Assembly (NCBI GenBank): GCA_034769895.1
Contig: CM068367.1
Location: 1,318,153,046 to 1,318,217,045, forward strand
DNA: 64,000 bases
Direction: 5' to 3'
DNA from: Magicicada septendecula
Lineage: Eukaryota; Arthropoda; Insecta; Hemiptera; Cicadidae
The position numbers and the translations under genes are program-made. Shown in pieces: positions 35,690-48,300 of this stretch. Every line of letters starts with the position of its first letter. The stretch's first letter is position 1. Below the pieces are notes generated by a model that worked only from the letters and a program-made list of their open reading frames with translations, ran no database searches and was not told the origin of the DNA.

Positions 35690-36061
35690 AATGATATTTT
35701 ATAAAACTGTAGCTGTCCCCACATTCCTATATGTTACTGAGACATGGTAACAGGCACGTGCAGAGCATTTAAGCAGCCGAAACGAAATTTCTAAGAGGGG
35801 CGCAATGTCGTTCTCTCTTGGATCGGAGAAGGAAGGAGGATATTAGACTCAAATTAAAAATTGTATCGTTGCACCAAAAGATGGAAGACCACAGAAGGAG
35901 ACGGTGTGAACACTTGAACCGCATACCTGATTCCGTCTACCTGTGGCTGCTTTGGGTTATCACCCTACTGGGATGAGAGAATTCGGTAGACCGATGAGGA
36001 GAAGGGTTCTGGAACAGGTCTAAGGCCGAGTCCTTGGAGTGGTGATGATGATGATGGTGCT
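35690..36061 (+). mobile_element. LINE 3' end relic with GAT-repeat tail
   Basis: Plus-strand translation gives RMIFYKTVAVPTFLYVTETW near 35,690, then after frame changes FRLPVAALGYHPTGMREFGR and PMRRRVLEQV, ending in GTGGTGATGATGATGATGG at about 36,040-36,058. The order FYKT.AVP..LY..E.W, then Y.P.G.R..GRP.RR, then trinucleotide tail is that of common insect LINEs. Truncated at the 5' end; dead. Confidence 0.7.
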
Positions 36062-36714
36062 AACTGTAATCTATATTGAAAATCAAAAGAAAAGTAGATT
36101 ATAACAAACCTTTACAATTATTAATTGGCTTAGCACAACTGCTTTTCTAATTCCTGTTAATTATCTCGCAGTGAAGCATAAACTATCTGGTTCGTATGCG
36201 TAAGTAGATTAAAACAGAATTTTACTTTAACTTTCCGTATTTACGTCCTATTCTACCGAGATTTAAGTAACTTGAATTAATTATTTTATGTTGTATAATA
36301 CTGGACAATTTTCCGGGAACTCCATGATGTATGTTTCTAATGAAAATAAAGGAGGCTACTTTTCCTTGTGCTGTAAATACGTAGGAAGTTACTACAATAC
36401 TTGTTAATATTTTTTAACAGGCTTATTTGAAAGGTTTGTTGCTTATTATTCTGATATAATACTGTCCACAAAGTATGTTGTTTTACATTTTATGAAACAG
36501 CAAACAAAACCAAGTAGACTTTTTTATACTTGACAGTCAATGTGTTTGTATAATAAACAAGTACCCGTTAACTTAAAAACGTTAGGTTCTTTATTTTAAG
36601 CGTTACTGTGTTATAAGCATTATATATACACATTAAACGTTATGTTTTCCTCAACCATGGCTTTTATTTATTTTAGCAGTAAACTAAAACCCAAAAAATT
36701 ACCTCACAAAACCT
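36062..36714. other. AT-rich stretch, nothing recognised
   Basis: No gene, repeat or RNA signal that I can support. Confidence 0.45.
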
Positions 36715-37175
36715 CACAAAAGAAACGTAAAAATTACGTTGTCACATAACCTCACAAATGAAAACACCATGCACTTTCGCTTTGCATTAAAAAGTAGGAC
36801 AATTTACAATTAGTACACTTCTTCTTTTCTACATCTTAATACGCGTATATCGATACAATCGCATATTAAAAACGTCGAAAATGTACTGTAGGAACGGATA
36901 AAGGTACAATTCCAATGCCGCTAAATAGCATTTGTTTATTTAATTGTTACTATGGTAATTAACCACAGTGTTATTGACATCTCCATAGTGTTGTCGACAT
37001 CTTTATACACGTCAACAAAATAGCATAATTAAAATAACCTAAATCGTGCAAACGGGGCAGAATATCAAATGCCATGTTAAAGTGTTTTTCGCATTGTGTC
37101 AAAGGTTACCTGTGCAAAATTTGTTGGAAATCGGTGTAACGGTGTGGAATTGTATTCAATACAAATAAATCCTCA
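36715..37175 (+). repeat. Dispersed repeat, copy A
   Basis: This segment is matched in reverse complement by 46,875-47,240 over most of its length. Shared blocks in order are ACAAATGAAAACA, GGACAATTTACAATTAGTAC, ATCGATACAATCGCATATTA, GTTACTATGGTAATTAA, then AATCGGTGTAAC and AATCCTCAGACTTTGAGTTT. Copy A has about 90 extra bases near 37,010-37,100. Neither copy has a long open frame, so this is a non-autonomous repeat of unknown class. Both copies end at a TA tract and lie beside Penelope-type sequence. Confidence 0.75.
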
Positions 37176-37585
37176 GACTTTGAGTTTATATATATATATA
37201 TATTATATATTTTATAATGACTTTACCTTAAGATGTTTTCTCCCCATTTGGAACATGTTTCGGGAAGCCTTGTATTCCCATCCTCAGCCTTACTGATTTT
37301 GAACCTTGTGAGGTATTTGGTGTTGGCTGGTTGTTGCTTTGGTTTCCTGTTGGTCTCTAGTGCTTTAAATTGGTATTATTGTGTGTTATTGTGGTGCATA
37401 TATTAGTATTTTGTGTTTTTTCTATGTTGAGTGCTTTGAAAATTGTGTCATATGGATGGGAACATAAGGCTTCCCGAAACATGTTCCAAATATGGAGAAA
37501 ACATCTTGAGGTAAAGTCATTATAAAATATATATTATATACATCAAGAAACGAACTGTAGCAGAAAGTGTTTGCATATATATATT
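37170..37585. repeat. Inverted repeat with Penelope-terminus-like arms
   Basis: Arms at about 37,190-37,282 and 37,448-37,545 are reverse complements of about 95 bp, sharing TATAATGACTTTACC, AAGATGTTTTCTCC and GGAACATGTTTCGGGAAGCC. The middle of about 165 bp is unrelated and T/G-rich. The arm motif, CAAGATG then a CTCC...GGA hairpin then GTTTCG, looks like a variant Penelope end. The right arm continues to 37,585 with sequence shared with 1,560-1,667. The left arm directly follows dispersed repeat A. Confidence 0.65.
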
Positions 37586-40500
37586 GTAGCATGACAGATT
37601 ATCCACTTAAGAACTAATAAAATATGATCATAAATATATAACTATCGAAGAAAAATCCATATGAAAACAAATAAGTATCAAAATAAAATACTATCATAAC
37701 TTAAAAAAGTCAAAATAAAGAAAAAACTACTATGCAACAAAAATGTGTAAAGAAAAATAAACCCCAAAAAACTAAAATAAATTAAGGAAAATACCCAGGT
37801 AGGATAGGAGTAGGTAAGGAAGATACCCAGAACAAACCAACGGACATGATAAAACAGTGTTACCTTGAAGAAACCAAGAAAGAAGAATTTTGAAGAAACA
37901 AAATTGTAGGATGGGAGGACTACAAGATATACCCAAGGGAAACCTATTAACAACCCCCGAAAGAGATTCAATGTCACAAAAGAAAGTATAACACCCAAAA
38001 CCTGATATTAATGTAAAATAGTTATAAACAAAGTGTTTAGTGTTGTAAGTAGAAGTGCATCCACTAAAGTTATTGTGTAATGGAATAAACAAATCTTCAT
38101 AATCCCTTATAACTAAGATTTTTGTAATGGAATATTGTAAAACTCAATTAGAGATAAGATCCAAAAATATAAGTGAACAAGTGCAAGTTATTTCAGTATA
38201 TTATATAAACTTCAAGTAGAAGTGTGACTAATACTTCAACTAAGTACATGTGTACCATTAAACAACTTTAAAGTTTTTAATAACTACAGAAATAAGATTT
38301 TATAAAATATTCTTATGAAAACAACTACTAATGTTTCTAAGAAGGTGCCACTTTTTATCTAAAAACCTTCATTAAAATGTAAAGAATAATGGGAGAGCAG
38401 GTGGTGAATAAATAAAGTGACAGGGGATAAAAATGTAATACCAAAATAAAAACAGAAAAGACTGCAACCAAAATAAGTTTAAGAAATAAAAAAAAAATAA
38501 AGGGCTTGTTATGCTTATGTTAAAGCCCATGAACTCCGTAATTCAATGTTGGGAGTAGAGAATAAGATTTTATTATTATATAAATGTTTAATATGTTTAA
38601 TAGTATTAATCCTGACTAAAATGTCTAAGTATGGATACCATACTCTGTTTATAAAATGTTTATTATATGTTACTAGTAGTAGTTAAAACTAAAATGTCTG
38701 AATTTGAATACCATATTGTTAATTTCAAATATTATTTAGGTATTATAAGTATGAATACGATACTACATGTTCTGTTAGTTAATTAAGGAGATTTAAATTA
38801 ATATTGTATTAAAATAAGAAAGTCAGAAGCGGTATAAACACAGTATTATTCAAAAACATTATATGTAAAACCAGAAAAAATCTAGGCCAAATAGGAAACT
38901 CCAACAACATTATAATTGTTAATTAAGTTAAATAAACCAGTTAAACTGATGGAATTTATATAAGGTGAATCAGTCACCAAATACTGTGACTAAAACTATA
39001 CTTTAAAAGGATAGTGTAAAAAGATATATAAAATTATTGAAAAAATTGGAAATATGATAACTGAAAATTCAGAGTGGGGAGTTATAAATTATTGAATAAT
39101 ATTTAAAAGGATAACTAATTAATAAAATTACAATGAAATAAGGGAAGATAAACAGTTTTATTTCAATCGGAGATTGAATACAATCCTATATATAACATAT
39201 TAAAATGGCATCATTTTATAAAGGGCAGGAAGTAATTTTTTAGGCCTACTTTTAAAAGATACAGAAATATGGCTTTTTAGAGAAAAAACTTTGTAAAACT
39301 ATCTTATTTGATATCAAATCAAGCAGCATAAACTGAAGAAAAGGATTATGTATTTATTATTTAATGAAATTAATTAATAACCAAAATATATTCTGTGATA
39401 TAATGAATCTTTCTTACATGTAACGGAAACGATTAAAAATTGAAACAATACATTGCTAATATTAAATTGGCTAAGGTATTTAAGAGGACGAAGGAAGTAA
39501 GACAGTTCTTTATTAAAGTTCGAAGTGTACGGTTGAGTGAGCTCTAGCTACATAACAACCTATATCGGAACCATTAATGGCGTGTAAAAATTGAACCTAG
39601 CCTACAGTAAAATTTTGAGAATTTCGACAGAACAATTTTAAACCTTAAACTCAGTGAAAATTAACCACTACAAACATTGAATCAAGTGAATACACAACCG
39701 AAACTAGTTAATTAACCATATAAACCTCTAACACTAATAATTCCGAATAACTAAAACGAACTTTACGACACCAGTAACTTAACATTATCACACACATTTT
39801 TCTCGAGTGAATAACAGAACATTGAACGAGAGATACTACAAGAACACCAGAAATATTAATCACTACTGCGGAGACGAGGAAGCATTGAAAAGGCAGCTTT
39901 ATTGGAAGAAAATTTTATCGAGACGATTCCTGTTTTACATCAGCAGCTCCGAAGCATTTTGTCTCCCAGCATTCAACATTCAACTTTTCATTATATATTA
40001 TCAAATAACGTTGTAAATTTTAACTATTAAGCTTTTTAATTGTAAATGTTATACTTTCTAACCTTACCCTTCTCTGACTATATAAGTTAATATAACCGAT
40101 AAAAGAACCTGAGAAATTAATATTAAATAACATATGTACCAACAATCGATCACCCTGTGAACGAGTCGAGAATTATATTATAATCGATTTTAAATCGATA
40201 CTTTTAAAACATTTGTCAATAAAATTTAGAAATTCTACAATTTGGTTTAAAATTTATTTATAAATTTAATAAATAGAGTATTAGTGAACAACAGGAATAC
40301 AAGAAAGGTGGCCATTACTCAAGTGGAAGTAATACATACGAAAAAGAAGAAATACCGCTAATCGATCAGTGAATTAGACAATCCTGTTAACGCTGAATTT
40401 GATTCCAGTGGACAATAAGCGATATTATTAACAAAATTGACTCAAAGGAACTTAAAATACACAAAGGAACACCACACAATTACAAGAATTATTTTAAAAA

Positions 40501-40603
40501 ATATTAAACAATAAAACACAAAACTTAATTTTTTTCAAAATTGAAATAACACAATTATTTTTTCCTTTTATAAACAAACAGAATTTTTTTTAAGACTTAT
40601 TAC

Positions 40604-40634
<31 letters not shown>

Positions 40635-40959
40635 AATTTGAGTATATATAGTTTTGAGTTTATACTGTATTTGTATACTGGTTTTACTTTTTAACTATTT
40701 AAAATTGTCGTTACTCAAAGAGGCTTGCGATTTCCGTACGGTGGTGAGGTAAACTCTTACTATTACAGGACTGTTTCTGCCGTTTGCCGTTGGAAACATG
40801 TATCTATTAAGTTCACCTTCAATGAAATGGAACTATTGATAAATGTCAAGACAAGACACTGCTGCTAGTGTTGATTTGACAAGGAGTATACCTCTTAGCA
40901 GGTTACTCTGCGCTAAGTTTAACAAAGGTAGTGCAAGGTTTACTTATTATGGTATTCAC
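37586..40959. other. Long, very AT-rich stretch without recognised gene
   Basis: About 3.4 kb, dominated by A-rich sequence, with no recognisable coding or element structure. The sequence near 39,205 (ATGGCATCATTTTATAAAGG) partly matches 52,694 (ATGGCATCATTTTACCGTGG), so a small repeat fragment may be present. An AT dinucleotide tract lies at about 40,605-40,630. Confidence 0.5.
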
Positions 40960-41290
40960 AATACAGTTTAAACTTGACAAACAAAGAATAGAAGCATTAC
41001 AAATGTGATACTGCAGAAGTACATTAAAAATAAAATTGGTGATAAAATAACAAATGAGCGTGTTTGGGAAATTATGTGAAAAAGTAGGAGTCTGTGGAGA
41101 ACTGTAACGAGAAAACGGGGCACGAGTTTGGTTGGGATACCCAGGATGAATGACTTTGGTGATAGAGGCTGCAGGAAATAGCAGGAGGCAGAGTGCGGAG
41201 TTGTGAAGGTCTTGTAGGTGAAGAGATTGGATCGGGATAGGAGGAGCTGGAGACCCGAATCAAACCGGTCAGGCACACCGACAGAGAAAG
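40960..41290 (+). mobile_element. LINE C-terminal scrap
   Basis: In changing plus-strand frames the sequence reads LDKQRIEALQM, then RKRGTSLVGIPRMNDFGDR and RDRRSWRPESNRSGTPTE. The first block resembles the 'K.D.R.IEA.EMW.YRR..KI' segment and the second the basic C-terminal region of insect LINE reverse transcriptases. Heavily decayed; no tail was found. It ends about 60 bp before the mariner end. Confidence 0.4.
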
Positions 41291-41351
41291 TACAATCTTA
41301 TCTACATTTTATAAATATTTATTGCTTGTAACAAATACAAACACTGAAACT

Positions 41352-43100
41352 TACGAGGGGCGGTTGAAATGTAATTCACAGTCCCTCATCACTCACAAAC
41401 GAAAAAAGATACTCAAATGAAACAAATATGGCATAAAAGTACATTGTATTTGTAAAAAAAACTTACATTTATTATTCCACGTAGTTACCACTTACTCCTA
41501 CACATTTCTCCCAACGGTGAAGCAGTTTTCTCATTCCGTCAATGAAAAACGCTGGCGGCCTTTTCTTTATCCACGACCTCACTTCTTCATCAGTGGTGAA
41601 ATTAAAACCCTTAATATCCCTCTTTAATTGCGGAAAGAAGTGGACATCGGAATATGGTGAGTATGGAGGGTGTTGAATAGGTTCAAATTACAACTTCACA
41701 AGAGCCTTGGCGGTTGCACTCGATATGTGTCGCCGACCATCATCGTGTTGCAGAATTAACGGCTCCTTGTATTGTCACACACGTCTCCTAAGGTGTTTTA
41801 ACGTGTCTATGTATCACAGAGAATTTACAGTCGACCCAGCTTTCAGGTAGTCAGTCACATACACGTCTTGGAATCCCTGAGCACTGTAAAGAGATTTTTT
41901 TGCAGAGGGTTGCGTTTTGAATTTTTTATAAACCAAAATACCAGTGTCCATGCTTTGCCGTTTTTCTTCTGGGTCGTAATGATGCAGCCAAGTTTCGTCT
42001 TCCGTCAGAATATTGTAAAGGAAGTCATCTCTCTTGTCACGATAACATTTCATATACTCAAGCATTGAAAGTTGTTTTAGACGCATTGACATACCCAGTG
42101 GTTGATTTATAAAATTATAGGTGCCGGAACGCATCAATTCACAAGTTCTACAGACATAAATATACTTATATTTTATATTAGCGTATAAGTTCACGTCAGG
42201 TTATTACAAAGGAGATTTTAAGGCCTTATAAAATATGTAACATACGTATAATCTTATATCTGAAAAAGTAATAGTTTACTGATATTTCTAAAGAGCTTCG
42301 TCGTCAGATTAGCCGCACGACAATCAAAACAAAACGAGCCTCAATCCCGGAGCCGAAATCAAGTGTTGGTTTCGGTGGTTCGGACATTTAAAAAAAGTTT
42401 CGATAGTTTCATCATTGTGTCGTCATATTGTTTGTTTCTTGACCTTTTTCTACACCTTGTGTCCAATGCTGTATGATGGCCATAATGGCGTGCGACTCTC
42501 ACAATCACTTGAAGATACTGCTATTGATTCAATAGTTCAATAGCATATTTCAAGGTAGAAAGACTATCCGGAAAAATTCTGAAAAGCACATGTTCTCGGA
42601 AGCTCTCAATCAGTTACTCTCATGTAGTTTTAATTTTGAACCAAGTTTTTTTATTTTATTTTCACCACAGGGTATTGGGTCATTTTTTGAACGATAGTAG
42701 TTAAGATAGTGGAGGTGTTTGATTTTGACAAATGTTTAATTTTGTAGTTGGGCTGACCAGGGGCACAATTTAAAAAGTAGTAGAAAATTTTTGTAATAAT
42801 TGGCTCTTCTTTTCATACGTATTTTTTTCGGTAATTTAATTTTTGATCTAAGAGGTTCCGGAACGCCGTTCCGGCGCGTTCTCCCTGAAATCAAGCCCTG
42901 GACATAGCAGGCGTACTCGACTCCATAACAACGGCGACTGACAGAAAATGAGAGGGCGTTGGCCAATGAGTTTTGGGTGGTTAGTAGTTAGTAGTTAGTA
43001 GGGAATGGAACTATATGGTAGCAGCACCTGTCACTTTGTGCGACATTTTATTCTTCCGTTATGTTCCAGTATGCATTACGTTTCAGTCGCCCCTCGTGTA
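41352..43100 (-). mobile_element. mariner (DD34D) transposon relic with internal hAT-like insert
   Basis: The left end reads TACGAGGGGCGGTTGAAATG. The right end on the minus strand reads TACACGAGGGGCGACTGAAA followed by CGTAAT, a matching terminal inverted repeat next to TA. The minus strand encodes mariner transposase pieces: ILTEDETWLHHYDPEEKRQS with the first catalytic Asp, KFKTQPSAKKSL, then after frame changes an LQHDDGRRH second-Asp motif, and HPPYSPYSDVHFFPQLKRDI, the third motif, followed by NFTTDEEV. The N-terminal helix-turn-helix half is missing, and an 805-bp hAT-like element sits at 42,096-42,900. Without it the relic is about 940 bp against a usual 1.3 kb. Stops and frame changes make it inactive. 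Confidence 0.85.
42096..42900. mobile_element. Non-autonomous hAT-like element (805 bp) inside mariner
   Basis: The left end is CAGTGGTTGATTT with GTGCCGGAACGC just inside. The right end on the minus strand is CAGGGCTTGATTT with GCGCCGGAACGGC just inside. Flanking 8-bp repeats are GACATACC (42,088-42,095) and GACATAGC (42,901-42,908), differing at one base. The interior has no recognisable transposase. Its ends differ from those of the elements at 3,047 and 30,740, so it is a different hAT-like family. Confidence 0.8.
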
Positions 43101-43231
43101 AAGCGTATCTGAAGTTTGGAGAGTCAAACACTTCTGCTTTTCAGAGAGTTAATTCTTGTTATGCTAATATTAAGTCACTCTGTATCTCTGACACAATAAT
43201 GTTTAATTTGTAATAAATCGTTTTGTACCGT

Positions 43232-43237
43232 TTGTGT

Positions 43238-43300
<63 letters not shown>
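43232..43300. repeat. (GT)n microsatellite
   Basis: GT dinucleotides for about 69 bases with one TATG interruption near the start. Confidence 0.95.
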
Positions 43301-43301
<1 letters not shown>

Positions 43302-46300
43302 CCCAACAGTAATAGCTCTTTCTGTCCAGACGTACGTAGGCCTACTTTGTTTTTTTTTGTGGCTCACATTTAAACTCTAATAAAAAGCCAGAGTTATCGC
43401 TTTGATGTCAACCTGTACATTCGTAATTTCGCATAGGAGTTTGTTTCGACCCCACTGTATTGTTTGCCAATTTAGTAGTTTTGTACAAACCCAGAGCTAA
43501 TTTGATTTAAAATTTAACATTATAATAAGCTTTTCAGAATCTGAATATTTACACACACAATGCGTTTATAAAGCATGTTATCTCTAAGATATTTGATAGT
43601 ACTAAACGCTGTGGTAGCTGATGACACGAAACATTCCTCGCTAAACGTAAAGCTGCCGTTTCTTTCTCTTATATGTGTTGTACGTAATTTGTTCAGTTAA
43701 AAAGTAAAGTGCCGTTTGAATGTATGTAGAAAAAGACGTAATATATTTTCCATTATTTCAGTTGTCACACAGACTTTCAGGCAGATAATTTAATGAAAGC
43801 ACTTGTAAAACCGAAGAAACTGTAAACGCCTGTGGGGAGCAAACCACCTGTTCTCGTTAGGCTGTGACAAACGGTAGGCAATTCTTTACGTGCAAACAAG
43901 AGAATATATTTTACGTTTCCATTATCGTAACAAATGTCATATGAATTTCATACCGCTTACGGCGGAGTGATTTTGTATCTTATTAACCGTGTGCATGTGT
44001 GTTTCTTTTAACATGATAATGTTTTTGTGGCTGAGGGTCATTCCACAAAATGCGTGATGCAAAATGTGTAACGTCATCGAAAAATGTAACGCTCCAGGTG
44101 ATGTTAACACTATATGTTTTCCACATTTTCGATTCCCCACGGTCTAGAAATCTTCGGTCTCTGTCGTTTTAACATGATAATGTTTGTTATATAGTAAATA
44201 TATTTGTTATATAGTAAATATTTGTTTTATAGTTATATAGAAAACATTATGCTTCGATGTTTCGGTTTCGTCGAAATTCTTCTTTTTTTTTAGTTACTGC
44301 TACTTACCTAATAGTATTTGAAAAAGAATTCCTCGTACCTTAACTCAGATGAAATAAAAAATCTATATCTTAAATTTTTTACTTTTATGCGTTTAGATTT
44401 CTTATATCTCTAACTGTTACCTTGAGCCGGAATTAGTAATTTCAAGGTTCTTAAAGTAATGTACATGAATATTGAACTGACGTAAAACGCACCAGTACAT
44501 ACTAAGGCCTAAACCTTAGCAAAATTGAAGAAATTATAATTTCTAGAATAATAGGCCTACTGCCAGCCATCTTGAATGTATGTGAAAGGCCTAGGACCAA
44601 GCTTCGATGTGTAAAGAAACTAACTAAAACCCCACAATTATTGTAATTATTTATAAACCTCATTAATAAGTTGAAATTAATAAGAAATTGTTTTAAATAA
44701 GTTAGAATTAGTTTAGTTACGAATTGTATTTTGATAGAACGTCACAGAACAAATAGAACCTATTTGTTGATAACTAATCAAGTTTACCTAGAGTTTGTGA
44801 ACAAATTTTGTGTTATAGCAAATTGATAAAGCATTTAATATGTAAAAATTAAACATAAAAAGACCATAACTATGTAAAATTTAGTGTAAGCATATTTAGT
44901 AAATCAAGGAGCATAATAATAGCTTAATGTGCGAAATTATAAAAAGTGTTGAAGTATTTGTTTTTAAGGAAAGCCATAAAGGTTTCTGTTTCCGGGAAGC
45001 CAGAAATAGACGCGCTTGTAAAGAGAGCGTCACTTTCAATTTGACCATCACCCAGTTTAGACATATCTTTGAGAAGTGAAATAATTCAAGTTTATTCGGT
45101 AACCTAACTGTAAATAGAGAGTGCGAGAATAAATCAATTATTAAATAATTAACTTACGAAACGAAATATAATAACGTGGAAAAAGAAATAAAGAAAAAAT
45201 TAAAATAATAGTGAATGAAAGTGTTATTAGTAATAACCTGTCAAGTAATATTGTGTATATTAGTAATTAAAATAATACAGAAGGCAAATAACCTATTGAC
45301 GTTCACAGTTAAAAAAGAAGGTGAACTTAAGAGCAAACACACAAATTATTCTACGTTCTGTTTTAAACAAATTACATGAACTATTTTAACAAATAAGAAA
45401 CACACTAATACAGACTTGTAACTCGATTTGTACATAGGTTGTACAAACGACTACGTCATAATAACAAAAATATCCATAAATTGTGAAAATACATAGTTTG
45501 AGGGTGAGGAATATTTTTTTAGAAATTATCGAAGCGAATTCAAGTAAATGATTTTAAATATAAATATTGGAACATGGAAGTCATGTATGGTTCTCTATAC
45601 CGATTTTCAAATATACAATTAGTGTACTGAATACAATTAATTACAAATTTTGTGAGTTCACTGTAGTGCATTGAAAAAGTTTCATCATCTGGACATATGT
45701 TGCGTATTTCGTAATGACTGCATTCCTGTTTTTCTAATTCCCATATTATTAAATCCGTGAGCAACAGGACACCAGTCTTTCCTCCTAGAATTACGTTAAG
45801 TAACTTTTAACATTTCTAAAAGGCCTCAATGCTTGAAACAATTATACTAAAATAAATTTTTCTTGAGTACTTTCTGGTTTACACAAGTGAAAGTACGTAA
45901 TAATTTCAAAAGTACATAATGATTAGGAAACGTTTGTTGGCTTTTCTACTGAACGACGGGTTTTCTTTCTAATGTCTAAATTTTATAATATGAATCCCAA
46001 CTTTCTAAATTATATAAATACCATTCCACACTATTTCCTTTGCTCACAATTTATATTAGATACTTATAAACTAAATGAAGTGTCATTTGCATTTTCCCGG
46101 TTACAACGTTGCCTGAACATTTTTAAAACATCACCTTCATGTTCCCTTCACTGAATACAGCAAGATAGCCAAGAAAGTTTACCTCAACGATAGCTGGCAG
46201 CAATTATTCAACGGGATTTCCATGAAATGTTAACATCTCTTATTCGTATGTAAAAATGCAAATGAAAATAAATTACAGAAATAAAAGAATATTACAATGT

Positions 46301-46874
46301 TTGAGGTGGGCAAAGTAGATTAACATTTGTATAGTTATTACAGACCTAATCGTTACTTAAATTAATTATTTGGTGTTACAGTAATAAAAATATAAAAGAA
46401 AAAATAGTAATAATAATTGTACTCGTTCGTAGCAGAATCGGCCTATTTAGCTGTTATAGTATATACATTAACTTAACGGAATGAGCATGAGAGTGATGAG
46501 ATATTACACACCCTCTTTCCTTCATATATTTACATATTGCTGTTGTTCTTCACTTTATCTACCACCTTCTTCTATCCCTTCTTTTACCTTATATATCCTC
46601 CCCCTCACTATTGCTAAACTGTTTATATCTTTAACGACCTGATCCTCTTACATTGATCTCCTTTTGGTGTCTTTTTTGTCGACGTTATTCTTTCTGTTTC
46701 CGTTTTATTTCTTTTCTTTTTAGAACCGCATCTTCTTTCTTTGTATGCACGTGCTCAAAGAATCTCAACGTCAGATCGTCTCTCAAACAAGCCGTGATAC
46801 AACTCAGCGACATGGCCACAGCTCAGTTTTATCAGTCGTCATTTTCATTTGTGACCAGGTAAAATTATAATAAT
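43301..46874. other. Long AT-rich stretch without recognised gene
   Basis: About 3.6 kb. Open frames here (for example 43,937-44,140 minus and 45,540-45,764 minus) are short and carry no recognisable domain. A tandem-like TTTGTTATATAGTAAATA duplication occurs at about 44,185-44,222. Nothing else is supportable. Confidence 0.5.
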
Positions 46875-47240
46875 TATTATAGCTATATATACAAAACTCA
46901 AAGTCTGAGGATTTATGGGTACTGAATACAAATCCACATCGTTACACCGATTGCCACCAAATTTTACACAGATAACGTTTTACACAGCACCAAAGATGTA
47001 TAAAGATATCATCAATACCATGAAGACCAGAATTAATTACCATAGTAACAAGTAAATAAACGAAATCTATTTAGCACCATCGGACATAACATTTATCCAT
47101 TCCTGCAGTACATTTTTGACGTTTTATATAATATGCGATTGTATCGATATATTACGATGTGTAAAGAAAGAAGTGTACTAATTGTAAATTGTCCTATTAC
47201 TTAATGCAAAGCGAAAATTCGTGTTGTTTTCATTTGTAAG
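46875..47240 (-). repeat. Dispersed repeat, copy B
   Basis: This is the reverse-complement partner of 36,715-37,175, with the same block order on the minus strand and roughly four-fifths identity by eye over aligned blocks. Its outer end abuts Penelope-like coding sequence at about 47,246, which suggests that either the Penelope copy inserted at the repeat edge or the repeat is part of the Penelope element's surroundings. No open frame. Confidence 0.75.
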
Positions 47241-47245
47241 GTTAG

Positions 47246-48300
47246 GTGACAACGGTTACCTACACCACAAACTAAAATTCACACTTGAAATAGAACAAAA
47301 CAATAGTATAAATTTTCTTGACCTAAGAATTAACAAAACAAACAATACACACATATAAAATATACAGGAGACCAACCACAACTGACATGGTCATACACAA
47401 CACATCAAACCATCCAACGCTTCACAAACATGCTGCATTCAACCATATGCTCCATAGACTAACAAAAATACCACTAAGTAAACAAGATTATAAAGAAGAA
47501 CTCAACACAATCAAATATATAGCAATAAAAACGGTTATAACCCTAATTTAATAAACAAACTACACAGACACATCCTAAACAAAAACAACAAAACAAAAAA
47601 TACCAACAACACACAACCAAATAAATACATCCCACTCACATACTACAACTCCAACACACACAAAATCGCCAACACATTTAGGAAGCACAATTACAAAATA
47701 GCCTACAGAACCAACAATACTATCAAAAAACACATCAATGATACAAAGACGGACATAAACATATACAACAAAACAGGGGTATACAAATTAAACGGCAACG
47801 ATTGTAATAGTTTCTATATAGGCCAAACGGGAAGATCTTTTTCTTCAAGATTTTGTGAACACCTAAAAGCCTTATCCAGCAACAACATACACTCCGCCAC
47901 ACAGACAAAAAACCACAGCCACACCAACATAAAAAATAATCTCGAGATCCTACACTACGTACCTAAAAGTCGAAAACTTAACACAGCAGAACAATTCGAA
48001 ATACACAAACACTACACAATACAACCGAACAACATACTTAACGACCAATTACACTTTAAATCACACGCACTCTTTGACACAATTATACACAAAACATACA
48101 ATAATTCGGAATCCCGCGCCAACTCCCTTCCACCTCCACACCGCCCCACACAACCTACCAACCTAAAAAACCGTTACAAGTTTCGGACATTCTGTATCAT
48201 ACCTCGCTGAAGATGGCGAACATCGCGCTGAAACGTCGTACGAGGAAAATAAACAAAGTAAGTTTTACATGTGAAAGTGTAGTAATTAATATTCATTAAG
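47246..48300 (+). mobile_element. Penelope-like element, C-terminal part with GIY-YIG
   Basis: The translation begins in the reverse-transcriptase thumb region (FTLEIEQNNSINFLDLRI) and passes through a linker to KIAYRTNNTIKKHIND. It then enters a GIY-YIG endonuclease: GVYKLNGNDCNSFYIGQTGR followed by SFSSRFCEHLKAL, with a conserved Arg and a HxxAL-type motif; TAEQFEIHKH, containing the downstream Glu, follows. RT and GIY-YIG together define Penelope-like elements. The catalytic RT core is absent and the copy is broken. Downstream, at 48,207-48,234, lies CTGAAGATGGCGAACATCGC with GAAAC shortly after, the terminal hairpin motif of this class. Confidence 0.85.

Noticed and set aside
41814-42194. 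126-codon frame as an intact transposase
   Set aside because: Its first 33 or so codons come from the hAT-like insertion. Only the remainder is mariner, and it lacks the second and third catalytic motifs in frame.
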